NCBI RefSeq assembly: GCF_014199945.1
Contig: NZ_JACHOR010000003.1
Span: 372,001 to 436,000 of the forward strand
DNA: 64,000 nt
From: Brevundimonas variabilis
Lineage (GTDB): Bacteria; Pseudomonadota; Alphaproteobacteria; Caulobacterales; Caulobacteraceae
Direction of reading: 5' to 3'
The translations under genes were made by a program, and so were the position numbers. The notes beneath the pieces are model-generated. The model made no database searches. It saw only the letters and a list, made by a program, of their open reading frames with translations, and was not told the origin of the DNA. Shown one piece after another: positions 42,931 to 50,930 of this stretch; position 1 is the stretch's first letter; each line of letters opens with the position of its first letter.

Positions 42931-44261
42931 CCGACAAGATGCTCGCAATCGTCGGCGGCGGCCCCAAGGCTGCGGCGATCTGCGCCAAGGTCGCCTGCCT
43001 GCGCGCCTTGTACCAGGCTCCGATCACCACCGTCGTCTTCGAGAAGGAGGAGCTCGGCGCACATTGGCGCGGCGACGCCGGCTATACGGACGGTGTCCAG
43101 CTCCTGTGCACGCCGGCGGAGCGTGACCTCGGCTTCCCTTATGGCGGAGTCTTCGGCACGGCCGTCGCGTCGCGCATGTTCGCGGACCATTCCTGGGCGG
43201 CTCACCTGGTTCAGGCCGGAGACTATGGACGCTGGGTTTCGGACGGGCGACGCCGGCCCTCGCATGGTCTTTTCGCCGACTATGTGGCCGGGACCATCCG
43301 GCAAACCGCCGGCGACATTCACCGCGAGGATGTGACCTCCCTCCGTCGAGAAGACGGGGCCTGGACCGTCGGCTTCGTGAACGACGACGGACAGCGCGAC
43401 GGCTTCTCCGGCTTCGATGGGGTCGTCATCACCGGTTCTGGTCCTCCCCTCGCGGTCATGGGCGACGGCGCGAACAGCCGACGCGTCTACGACGGCGCGA
43501 GCTTCTGGACTTTCCGGGAGGAGATCCGGGACATCGCCCGCAGGGCCGAGGCGGACGAGGCGGACGAGGACCTGGTGATAATCGGAGCGGGTGGAACAGC
43601 CGCGGCGATCGCCGGCTGGCTCGTCAAGGCCGGGGTGCGCAAGACCATACGCATCATCGGGTCTCAGCCGACGCTGTATGCCCGTGCGGATAGCGCCTTC
43701 GAGAACCGCATGTTCGAGAACATCGAGGTCTGGCGTACCCTGTCGTTCGCCAAGCGTCGGGAGTTCTGCGATCGTCTGACCCGGGGCGCCGTGTGGCAGG
43801 CGGTGATCGAGGATCTGACGCGGGCGGACAATGTCCTCTACACGCCCGGCACGGCGACGGGCGTTCAGCTGGAAGATGCTGGCGATTCGAACGGCGCGCT
43901 GGTCGTCACCTATGACATCTCCAAGGACCCCACCCCGCCGTCCAAGACGGCGATCCCAGGGCCTCCCGTTTCGGCCTTCGTGGTGATCGACGCCCGCGGG
44001 TTCGACGGCTGGTGGTTCCGCGACTGGCTGGTTCCTTCACTACGCGACCGGATCGGCGCCAACCCGGCCGGGATGGAGGAAGGCATGGCGGAGGACCTGT
44101 CGCTGCCCCTCGGCAGAGGCGCGCCGAACCTGCATGCCCCGGGTCACTCCCGGATCGTTCATCCGGGTTATTCGTCCCTGATGTCGCTCGGCGACATGGC
44201 CGACGCCATCCTCCGACCCTATGTGAAGGCTCACCTCGACGCCCAGACTCGGACCCGTTGA
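42927..44261 (+). CDS. FAD/NAD(P)-binding flavoprotein, SRAP-linked
   Basis: A 444-residue protein with an N-terminal dinucleotide motif [18 protein letters not shown], a second motif [19 protein letters not shown] near residue 215 and [11 protein letters not shown] between. The architecture resembles class B flavin monooxygenases and N-hydroxylating enzymes, but the substrate is unknown and siderophore genes are absent. Its ATG overlaps the SRAP stop (ATGA), so the two are translated together; a shared role in DNA protection or redox stress is possible, not shown. Late motifs include [17 protein letters not shown]. Confidence 0.7.
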   Translation: MTDKMLAIVGGGPKAAAICAKVACLRALYQAPITTVVFEKEELGAHWRGDAGYTDGVQLLCTPAERDLGFPYGGVFGTAVASRMFADHSWAAHLVQAGDYGRWVSDGRRRPSHGLFADYVAGTIRQTAGDIHREDVTSLRREDGAWTVGFVNDDGQRDGFSGFDGVVITGSGPPLAVMGDGANSRRVYDGASFWTFREEIRDIARRAEADEADEDLVIIGAGGTAAAIAGWLVKAGVRKTIRIIGSQPTLYARADSAFENRMFENIEVWRTLSFAKRREFCDRLTRGAVWQAVIEDLTRADNVLYTPGTATGVQLEDAGDSNGALVVTYDISKDPTPPSKTAIPGPPVSAFVVIDARGFDGWWFRDWLVPSLRDRIGANPAGMEEGMAEDLSLPLGRGAPNLHAPGHSRIVHPGYSSLMSLGDMADAILRPYVKAHLDAQTRTR

Positions 44262-44294
44262 GCGCTAGATATTCCGGCATCTCTCTTGAAGTTG

Positions 44295-44322
44295 ACGCAT
44301 TCATATGTACATATGAACGCGT
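44295..44322. promoter_or_regulatory. 28-bp palindromic operator upstream of the RHH gene
   Basis: The core TTCATATGTACATATGAA (44300-44317) is a perfect 18-bp palindrome. It extends outward by 5 bases on each side (ACGCA and CGCGT) with only one mismatch. AT-rich in a GC-rich region, it lies 12 bases before the start codon of the ribbon-helix-helix gene and overlaps the place where its promoter should be. RHH proteins usually repress their own genes from such sites; the operator role is inferred. Confidence 0.7.
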
Positions 44323-44333
44323 AGGAGATGGTG

Positions 44334-44612
44334 ATGACAGAATCGACCGAAAACATGGTGCTGAGGACGGTCTACCTTCCGGTGGATATCGACAGACGCC
44401 TCAAGGATCTCGGCTTCGCACTGGGCATAACCAAGAACGAATTGATCCGAACCATCATTCGCGATGGGATTGGAGCCTATGCAGGCCAGACCTTTGAAGA
44501 GCGTTTAGCCTCAGCAGCCGCGCCTGCCCCAGCGCCAGCGCCCGCCCCCAGGCGGCCTAGAGAGGCGGCTCCAAAGGCCGCCCGCCAAGCCGCTTTTGAG
44601 CCTGCCGAATAG
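44334..44612 (+). CDS. ribbon-helix-helix DNA-binding protein
   Basis: A 92-residue protein. The second of two close ATGs is preferred because AGGAG is 6 bases before it. The N-terminal 45 residues (VLRTVYLPVDIDRRLKDLGF, ITKNELIRTIIRDGI) give a strand followed by two helices, the RHH/CopG fold. The remainder is a low-complexity Ala/Pro tail with a run of AP repeats. Such proteins act as repressors or relaxosome accessories. The palindrome directly upstream is its probable autoregulatory site. It lies convergent with the relaxase gene. Confidence 0.75.
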   Translation: MTESTENMVLRTVYLPVDIDRRLKDLGFALGITKNELIRTIIRDGIGAYAGQTFEERLASAAAPAPAPAPAPRRPREAAPKAARQAAFEPAE

Positions 44613-44646
44613 GCGCGCCTTGCACAGGCGTATGGGGACATAGCGC

Positions 44647-45639
44647 CTAGCGCTCCCCCTTGTCGGGTCCCGACCGCTCACGCGTGCGGCGCTGCAATTG
44701 CTCGTCTCGCGTCTCCGGATTCGGTCGCGCCCTGACGAAGCGCTCCACGAGCGCGGCTAAGGCGCGATCACTCGCTCCCCCGCCGGAGAGACGGAGCGCT
44801 TCGGCCACCAAGGCGCGCCGCACCTTTTGCTCGCGCGCGCGTATCGCTTCGAGCCAGGGTTTCTGATCCGATCGACCTCCCAAGGCCGAACGATAGGCCG
44901 CCTCTAGCACGCGGGGCAGCGGACCTCGTCCGGAGACGTAGCGCTCCCTCATCTTGCGCACCGGCGTCGTCTCCGCCTTGCGCGCGATCCCGCGCGCCCG
45001 TCGCGGCGTCGCCTCCGCCGGCACGTCCCGTTCGCGAAGGCGTCGGGCGAACTGCTCTCGCCAAACCTGCAGATCGGCTTTGCGCGGATTGAGACGCTCG
45101 CCGTCGCGGCCGAGCATTCGCACCGTGAGATGGACGTGGGGATGTTTCCCCTCGTCATGGAGGACGAAGACGTAGGGGAAGCGGTCGCGGAACAGGTCGG
45201 TCGCGAACGCTCGCGCGCTATCCTCCAGGCGAAGCGGATCGACGCCCCTGGGCATGCTCAACACGATGGACAGGGACACCGGGGCGTCGCGACGACGACC
45301 CGGCTCCATCGCCAGCTCGGCGCTCCACTCCCGTGCCAGATCGCGGACGTCGGCGCGGCCCGACAGACGTTCGCCGTCGGGGCCCTCAAGCGACAGGGCG
45401 CCGTTGCGGCTGATGTAGTCGAGATGGGCGCCGAGATGACCGCCGTCGCGGGTCCGTCCGGTGATCTTGACCATCACCTCGGGCGCGCCGCGGGCGACCC
45501 GCGCGAACCGGGCCGCAGGGCTGTCGTCTTCGGTCGAGCGCGACGGCTTAAGGACCGCCGGCGTCAGTCTGGCGCGTCGGATATCGACCGGCGGGCGGAC
45601 CGCCTCCTCGAAGCCCCGGGCTGGGCGAAAGTCGCTCAT
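44647..45639 (-). CDS. MobP/VirD2-like relaxase
   Basis: A 330-residue relaxase that should nick oriT and lead the strand into the recipient. The start is the ATG giving MSDFRPARGFEEAV, overlapping the mobC stop. Motif III reads HDEGKHPHVH at residues 161-170 followed by LTV, the metal-binding His cluster. The candidate nicking Tyr is in GAHLDYISRNG (Tyr75). The C-terminal 130 residues are basic and may bind DNA. It is smaller than VirD2-type relaxases with long tails, but the catalytic domain is complete. Confidence 0.9.
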   Translation of the reverse strand: MSDFRPARGFEEAVRPPVDIRRARLTPAVLKPSRSTEDDSPAARFARVARGAPEVMVKITGRTRDGGHLGAHLDYISRNGALSLEGPDGERLSGRADVRDLAREWSAELAMEPGRRRDAPVSLSIVLSMPRGVDPLRLEDSARAFATDLFRDRFPYVFVLHDEGKHPHVHLTVRMLGRDGERLNPRKADLQVWREQFARRLRERDVPAEATPRRARGIARKAETTPVRKMRERYVSGRGPLPRVLEAAYRSALGGRSDQKPWLEAIRAREQKVRRALVAEALRLSGGGASDRALAALVERFVRARPNPETRDEQLQRRTRERSGPDKGER

Positions 45640-46157
45640 ACCCTGGCGGACCAGTAGGCGAGATTGCCCTGAAAGGCTTCGCCGAGACTGTCGATCCAGA
45701 CCGCGATCTCGTCCCGGAAGGCGGCCAGCTGGGCGACCTCCAGATCGAGGACCCGGCCGTCGAGCACCGCCGTGTTCAGGGCTCTGGCGATCTGGTTGAC
45801 GTTCACGCCGATCCGGCGGAGCTCGCGCCGCATCTCGATCAGGGCCAACGCTTCGTGGCGGGTGAGCTGGGGTCGGTCGTGCAGGCGCCGACGAACAAGG
45901 GCGACGGTCCATTGGGTTCGCGACAGCCCCGTCGACGCCGCCTCGGCCTCCAGCAGGGCCAAGTCTGGCTGACCGAACCTGAGGGTCAGCTTACCCGAGC
46001 CGGCAGCCGGCGGCGACCGCACGGGCTCGGGAAACGGCGCTTGAGCCGCCTGCTCCATGAGCCGACGGAGCAGACGGGAACGGCCGCCCTGGTCGGCCGC
46101 CGCGGCGTCGAACCGTCGGAGCAGGTCGGGCGAAACGCGAAGGGTGAGGCGATCCAT
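45636..46157 (-). CDS. mobC: MobC-like relaxosome accessory protein
   Basis: A 173-residue protein. The N-terminal strand (MDRLTLRVSPDLLRRFDAAA) suggests an RHH-like DNA-binding part. A C-terminal helical domain carries LIEMRRELRRIGVNVNQIARALNTAV, the MobC motif (G-x-N-x-NQIA-x-x-x-N). MobC proteins open DNA at oriT and recruit the relaxase. It is first in a two-gene operon with the relaxase, overlapping by 4 bases, and oriT is expected just upstream. Confidence 0.9.
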   Translation of the reverse strand: MDRLTLRVSPDLLRRFDAAAADQGGRSRLLRRLMEQAAQAPFPEPVRSPPAAGSGKLTLRFGQPDLALLEAEAASTGLSRTQWTVALVRRRLHDRPQLTRHEALALIEMRRELRRIGVNVNQIARALNTAVLDGRVLDLEVAQLAAFRDEIAVWIDSLGEAFQGNLAYWSARV

Positions 46158-46346
46158 CGGGGAGCGGGTCTGTCAGACATTGCCGGCGCAAAGCCTATCC
46201 TGCCCTAGACACTGATCCCCTTCGCCCCGCAGGCTTACGGGGCTCCCCGCCCTCCCCTCGGCCGCCGGTCCCGGCCGCTCGCCCGCCGCCCTGAAGGGTG
46301 CCCCAACCAGGCGGGAAGTGTCGCTTCGGCTGTTCAGCCTCAGCTC
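46158..46346. other. candidate origin of transfer (oriT) region
   Basis: A 189-base non-coding stretch directly upstream of mobC. It contains the inverted repeats GTCTGTCAGAC (46168-46178) and GCCCCG / CGGGGC (46224-46229 and 46238-46243, 8-base loop), and a GC-rich stretch. Relaxosome operons usually have oriT at this place. No nic site could be identified by comparison. A transcription terminator for msrA is an alternative role for the second hairpin. Confidence 0.5.
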
Positions 46347-46853
46347 CTAGACGGCCGGCTTCAGCGCCCAATCCGGCCGGACGAAGTGGCAGGTGTATCC
46401 CTCCGGATACTTCTCCAGATAGTCCTGGTGCTCGTCCTCGGCCTCCCAGAAAGGTCCGACGGGTTCCACTTCCGTGACCACTTTGGCGGGCCATTTGCCG
46501 GACGCGTCGACCTCCGAGATGGTCTCTTCGGCCAGGCGTTTCTGCTCCTCGTCGACGTAGTAGATCGCCGACCGGTAGCTGAGGCCCCTGTCGTTGCCTT
46601 GACGGTTCACCGTCGTTGGATCGTGGATCTGGAAGAAGAACTCGAGCAGTTGGCGGTAGCTGATCTCCTTCGGATCGAAGATGATCTCGATGGCCTCCGC
46701 ATGGGTCCCGTGGTTCCGGTAGGTGGCGTTGGGAACGTCCCCGCCGCTGTAGCCGACCCGGGTGGAGACCACCCCTTTGTATCGACGCAGGAGATCCTGC
46801 ATGCCCCAGAAGCAGCCCCCAGCGAGGACCGCGCGCTCGGTAGTCTCGCTCAT
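46347..46853 (-). CDS. msrA: peptide methionine sulfoxide reductase MsrA
   Basis: A 168-residue enzyme that reduces the S form of methionine sulfoxide in proteins. The start is the ATG giving [17 protein letters not shown], with AAAGGG 8 bases before it. The catalytic motif GGCFWG (Cys at about residue 14) is followed by [41 protein letters not shown] and YRSAIYY, all typical of MsrA. Length is normal. Found as cargo between mobC and hypothetical genes, it would help against oxidative damage. Confidence 0.95.
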   Translation of the reverse strand: MSETTERAVLAGGCFWGMQDLLRRYKGVVSTRVGYSGGDVPNATYRNHGTHAEAIEIIFDPKEISYRQLLEFFFQIHDPTTVNRQGNDRGLSYRSAIYYVDEEQKRLAEETISEVDASGKWPAKVVTEVEPVGPFWEAEDEHQDYLEKYPEGYTCHFVRPDWALKPAV

Positions 46854-46971
46854 GACCGGCCCTTTCATTGCACTCTTCGACAGAGAGATAGGCTGATCTC
46901 CGCCCAGCGAAAGGCGGAACTCTCTCACGGCGGTGCGTGCCTGAAGATCGGAAACGATTGGCAGACCGCCA

Positions 46972-47526
46972 TCATCCGCTGAGGTTCTTGACCTCACTCA
47001 TCAGGAAGTCGAGCCCATGTTGGGCCAGGGCGACGGCGGGCAAAATTTCACCGACCTCATAGTCGTACTCTGGCGGCACGGGAAAAGTGCCGGCGCGGTC
47101 TACGATGGCGTCCAGGCGTAGATGTTCCGGCACGAAGGCGATGAACGGCGGAGGGTCATCGCTGGTCGGTGTGAAGGTGTAGATCACCTCACCCGACGCA
47201 CCGGTTCTGATCCCGGGCTCGTATCCGCCAAATGCACCGATGGCGATCGCACTTTCCTGCAGTGTCGCTACAGGCGCGAGGCCATGCTCGTCGGCGTTTC
47301 GCGCCGCCCGCAGATAGGCGAGCGCAGGGTCCGCTGTGACCCGATCGTAGGACCGGCCGTGGGCGCCGTTTCGAGGGCGGAGTGCGTCACACCGATTGAT
47401 CCCTCGATGCCAATGGATCAGAAAATCCTCCCAGGCATCCTTCGCCGCCGCATAGGTCTCGGCCGCTGCCAGCGCGTCGTAGGCGTGACGCGCGCGTTCG
47501 ATTGAATGGTTTGATGCGTCCGACAT
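46972..47526 (-). CDS. hypothetical protein
   Basis: A 184-residue soluble protein not recognised by motif. AAAGGG stands 6 bases before the ATG. The N-terminal half is helical with [19 protein letters not shown] and [15 protein letters not shown], where the R-N-x-x-x-E-H pattern recalls HEPN-like proteins. The C-terminal half is beta-rich ([20 protein letters not shown]). It lies 118 bases upstream of msrA on the same strand. A HEPN-like origin is a guess. Confidence 0.6.
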   Translation of the reverse strand: MSDASNHSIERARHAYDALAAAETYAAAKDAWEDFLIHWHRGINRCDALRPRNGAHGRSYDRVTADPALAYLRAARNADEHGLAPVATLQESAIAIGAFGGYEPGIRTGASGEVIYTFTPTSDDPPPFIAFVPEHLRLDAIVDRAGTFPVPPEYDYEVGEILPAVALAQHGLDFLMSEVKNLSG

Positions 47527-47657
47527 GTCCGCCCTTTCAGTCTCCGTCTTACACCCTCGGCGCGATGTGACGATTCTGGGTCGGTTCCGGCGACCTCAGG
47601 CTCTCCATCGCAGTGCCTCGAAGAGGCGGCGGCGCTGGGGAGCGCCGCCGCGACTGC

Positions 47658-47954
47658 TTAGCGGGACCAGATCAGACTGTGTCCGCCTTCCACCTCGACC
47701 AGCGAGGCGTAGATCGGCGCCGGGAAGCTGGGGTCATCGAGCTTGACCGAGAGGTACTCGCGGTTCTGCTGGCTGGTCTTCTTCCAGGCCGCGCCGAACT
47801 CGGTCTGGCCGGAAAAGATGCGGAAGTCCGGCGCCTTCTCGTCGGTCTTTTCGTTGGCCCGCAGTTGGGCCGTCTTGACGTTGAGGGTGAGCGTCTTGAT
47901 CGAACCGTTGTAGTTGCCGTCCGCTTGTTGGGTGAAGGTGCCGATGGTGGCCAT
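47658..47954 (-). CDS. DUF736-family protein
   Basis: A 98-residue protein beginning [20 protein letters not shown] and containing [24 protein letters not shown] and [32 protein letters not shown]. This is the DUF736 family, common on alphaproteobacterial plasmids and ICEs. The start is set by AAGGAGAG. Its role is not known; it is often strongly expressed near oriT or replication genes. The late SLIWSR end is typical. Confidence 0.92.
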   Translation of the reverse strand: MATIGTFTQQADGNYNGSIKTLTLNVKTAQLRANEKTDEKAPDFRIFSGQTEFGAAWKKTSQQNREYLSVKLDDPSFPAPIYASLVEVEGGHSLIWSR

Positions 47955-48221
47955 TGAAGTCTCTCCTTGCTGATGTCGGGCCACGCCTGCCGCGGCCTCG
48001 ATGGCGATCGACGGACCGGAGACCGGACGGCCCGCAGGTCGAGCGCTTCGAGGCCCCGCAGCGCAGCGAAGGACCGGGAGAGCGACTTTCTTGTCTCGCG
48101 AGGAAGGCCGCAGGCCGGGGAAGAAAGTCGAACGAGCGGTTGCGGAAGCCGGACGGCCTTCGGTCAGATCAGGCCATTGAGAGGCCGCGCAAGGCTGGCC
48201 GGTTGCAGGAGAGACGGATGG
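47955..48221. other. structured non-coding region upstream of the DUF736 gene
   Basis: No gene-like frame. It contains the 10-bp inverted repeat CGACTTTCTT (48083-48092) and AAGAAAGTCG (48121-48130). Inside the 28-base loop lie the palindrome CTCGCGAG and the small hairpin GGCCGCAGGCC. Such a nested structure could be a DUF736 promoter/operator, a site for the ParB-family protein, or a small RNA; the sequence alone does not decide. Confidence 0.4.
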
Positions 48222-48587
48222 TCACTGCCGCCTGAACCACGCGGGCCAGTCACGCCGGTCGTAGGGATCATGCCTCCAATGTCGGCGCAGACGTTCCGCC
48301 ACGAAAGGTTCGCCGAGACTCCACCGCTCCAACGTCTTCTGCAGCTGTCCGCGTTCGATCAGCTCAAGCCGGGACGCAGGCCGCCGGCAGGTCGCACACC
48401 GAAATCGCCCAGCGAACCACAGCTCACCGACAGCTATGGCGCGCGGGATCACGGGTAAGGCGGCGCCCTCGATAGACTCGTTCCTGCCGCAAGGCTCATA
48501 GGCGATCCGCAACAACAGCCCGTGGCGCCGGGCGGACTGCACCGTGACGAGCCGCGGGGGCGCCGGCGGCCCAAAAGGCCTGTGCAC
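48222..48587 (-). CDS. small cysteine-rich protein, possible zinc ribbon
   Basis: A 121-residue protein if begun at the GTG next to the preceding stop; a second GTG 15 codons downstream is also possible. It has a CGRNE segment and CATCRRPASRLELIERGQL, giving a single CxxC pair that may bind zinc, and a Trp-rich basic C-terminus (WRHDPYDRRDWPAWFRRQ). The frame is coherent but the start uncertain. It follows a second Cys-rich gene with only one base between them, so they form a pair. Function unknown. Confidence 0.55.
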   Translation of the reverse strand: MHRPFGPPAPPRLVTVQSARRHGLLLRIAYEPCGRNESIEGAALPVIPRAIAVGELWFAGRFRCATCRRPASRLELIERGQLQKTLERWSLGEPFVAERLRRHWRHDPYDRRDWPAWFRRQ

Positions 48588-48588
48588 C

Positions 48589-48864
48589 CTAGAACCAGAG
48601 CTTGAGCGCTGCGGCCGAGATCGGCCCTTCAGCCTGATCGGCGTTGTCCGTGTAGGACACCTGCGCCACCCGATGCCCGCATTGGCATCGGAACCGATAG
48701 GACTGACCGACCGCCGGCCAATAGCGCGACGCACCGAAGACCGGGCGAGGATCCATCAGGACTGCGTGATTGCAGACCGGGCTGTCGCAACACACAATCA
48801 GCCGAACCCCGACTGCCGGGACAATGTCTTCGCGCGGCACGCGTCGTACACCCTGTTCTCTCAC
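48589..48864 (-). CDS. small cysteine-rich protein, possible zinc ribbon
   Basis: A 91-residue protein with a GTG start and GGAG 8 bases before it. It carries the pairs CCDSPVCNH and CQCGHR, about 40 residues apart, a layout typical of a treble-clef or zinc-ribbon fold. The tail is SYTDNADQAEGPISAAALKLWF. It could bind nucleic acid or protein. It pairs with the following gene on the same strand and is divergent from the DUF4209-like gene. Confidence 0.6.
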   Translation of the reverse strand: MREQGVRRVPREDIVPAVGVRLIVCCDSPVCNHAVLMDPRPVFGASRYWPAVGQSYRFRCQCGHRVAQVSYTDNADQAEGPISAAALKLWF

Positions 48865-49069
48865 GGTTCGCTCCAGTCCAGCCAACCGACCCAAGCGGGC
48901 TCTAGGCGCCACGTTGAATGACGGCAATCGCTTTGTTCCGCCTTTGTTCTTGCGCTGTGGAAAGACGGCTCCTACGCTGGCAATGCGAGTCGAGGTGACG
49001 CGCGCAGCGCTTTCGCATGCCCTGGACGTCACACGCGATCGGCTACTCGTCCAAGGACCCCGTCTGATC

Positions 49070-50920
49070 ATGTCCGAGTCTGAAACCGCCGCCCCCCCTC
49101 ACGAACCTGTCCTGGTCGCAGAGCTGGGCGATTTCGAAGGTCTGGATATCGATAGCGTCGTCGCTGGCATCGCCCCGGACGAATGGCTGCTCAGGCGCGC
49201 CTTCTATGATGCGGCGGAAGCCGCGAGGTCGACCGGCGCTGACGGCCACGGACGCGCCCTCGACCTGATCTCTCATCTCGTAGGTCTTCCCCTCCGGCCC
49301 GACGATCCAGCCGGGCCGTTCGGTGCCCGGCGCGTCGGCATGGATGCGCGAAGCCATATCGCGAGCGATTTCAGGGGCGCGCAAAGCGCCGTGTTGTCGG
49401 CGATCGCGCCGGAAATCGGCAACTCGGCTCTCCGCGCTCGTCTCGCGGACGTCGCCTGGGAGAACGACCACACCCTGACCTTGGCGGGCCGAACCGCGGT
49501 CGATGCCTATGTGACATGCATCGACGAGCGGATGACGAGACCGAACGCCGACGAGGACCTCGGCGAGCGCCTTTCGCTAGCCTACGCGCACCGAGCGATG
49601 CAAATCTCCGCACGGCTCCACGGCCGGCGCAAGATGCCCTCGTCCGTCGATCAGGCCTTCCGGCGCGTGCTAGAAGCAGCGCGACACCGGACAGACTTCA
49701 GCGCCTACGTTCGGCTCGCCCATCTGGGTGTCGAGTACGGCGTCTTTTCTCATGCTGAGATCGCACCGAAGGCCGAAGCGCTGGCTGATGCACCCGGGCC
49801 TCGGACTTGGGCCATGGCTCGCAAGATGGCGTGGAGCCTAGCGGCTGAAGCCTACAATCGGTCTGGCGACAAGGCGGCAGCTGCGCGGTGTGTCGGGCGA
49901 ATGGTCGATCTGACCTTGGTGCTGAGAGACGAAGTTTCGTCAGCGCACACGAAAGCCTATTGGACGAGAGTTGCGATCGGGGAACTTCGTTCAGGCGGCA
50001 ACGACAAGGCACGCATCCAGCGGCTCAGAGGTGAGCTCCGTGACCTCCAGGATGAGTCTCTGGACGACTACGTGAGTCAGACGATCCCGATCGATGTGGC
50101 CGATGAGCGGGCGGAGACTTTCGACCTCTACGACAACTTCGATCTCCCCCAAGCCCTTCTGCAATTCGCTTTGATTGTCGACTCTCCGAAGCGGGACGAC
50201 CTACGCAAAGAGGCCCTCGAAAACCTCGATAAATTTGTCTCGAAAAAGCTGTTCGGCGGCAGCTATGCCGACGCCGAAGGCAAGACGACGTCCGAGACGG
50301 GCGCTGCGTCAGACCAACCGACGGAGGCTTGGTTCAAGGAAGAGGCGTTGCTGTCGCTCGGGATCCACCGCTCGTTCATGGTCGGCGGGCACATCGAGCC
50401 AGCGCGCCAAGCGATCTTCGATCGGTTCCCTCTGGAACAGCGGCATTTTGCAGCGATCGCCGAGCTCAGCCCCTTCATACCTCGGGGCCACGAATATTTG
50501 TTCGCATTGGGCTTCGCACGCTTCTGGCAAGGCGATTTCGCCTCAGCGACCTATCTACTCACCCCGCTCATCGAACACGGCATTCGGCACGTCATGCTCA
50601 ACGCCGACGTCGATACGTCGAAGATGAAGCCAAACCTGCTGCAGCAGGATCGGGCGCTCAGCGGGCTCCTGTCCTCTGAACTCAGACCCGACATGGATCG
50701 CATCTTCGGAGTCGATCTGATGTTCGAGGTCGAGATGCTGTTCATTCATCAACCCGGGCCCGCGCTGCGTCACCAGGTAGCGCACGGCATGCTGCCGGCT
50801 GGCGGTTGTTTCCACCCCGACGCCGTCTACGCCTGCTGGCTTGTTTACCGCCTCGCCTGCCTGCCGCTCGTCAAATACTGGCCGACCCACGTGGCCCCGG
50901 GGATTGTCGCGATGCTCTAA
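49070..50920 (+). CDS. DUF4209-like protein
   Basis: A 616-residue, mostly helical protein. The ATG at MSESETAAPPHEPV is a reasoned choice; no strong ribosome binding site fixes it and the frame is open upstream. The C-terminal part has LMFEVEMLFIHQPGPALRHQVAHGMLP and a Trp/Leu-rich helix, matching the DUF4209 signature (L-R-N/H-x-x-AHG), which recalls HEPN-type R-x(4)-6-H motifs. Family members occur in accessory islands and a defence role has been suggested by such context; here it is inference. Convergent with the nuclease gene 10 bases away. Confidence 0.7.
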   Translation: MSESETAAPPHEPVLVAELGDFEGLDIDSVVAGIAPDEWLLRRAFYDAAEAARSTGADGHGRALDLISHLVGLPLRPDDPAGPFGARRVGMDARSHIASDFRGAQSAVLSAIAPEIGNSALRARLADVAWENDHTLTLAGRTAVDAYVTCIDERMTRPNADEDLGERLSLAYAHRAMQISARLHGRRKMPSSVDQAFRRVLEAARHRTDFSAYVRLAHLGVEYGVFSHAEIAPKAEALADAPGPRTWAMARKMAWSLAAEAYNRSGDKAAAARCVGRMVDLTLVLRDEVSSAHTKAYWTRVAIGELRSGGNDKARIQRLRGELRDLQDESLDDYVSQTIPIDVADERAETFDLYDNFDLPQALLQFALIVDSPKRDDLRKEALENLDKFVSKKLFGGSYADAEGKTTSETGAASDQPTEAWFKEEALLSLGIHRSFMVGGHIEPARQAIFDRFPLEQRHFAAIAELSPFIPRGHEYLFALGFARFWQGDFASATYLLTPLIEHGIRHVMLNADVDTSKMKPNLLQQDRALSGLLSSELRPDMDRIFGVDLMFEVEMLFIHQPGPALRHQVAHGMLPAGGCFHPDAVYACWLVYRLACLPLVKYWPTHVAPGIVAML

Positions 50921-50930
50921 AGGCGCCTCG

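Noticed and set aside
42927..44261. Siderophore N-hydroxylase
   Set aside because: Two dinucleotide motifs exist, but no siderophore synthetase or transport gene is nearby and it is translationally coupled to an SRAP gene.
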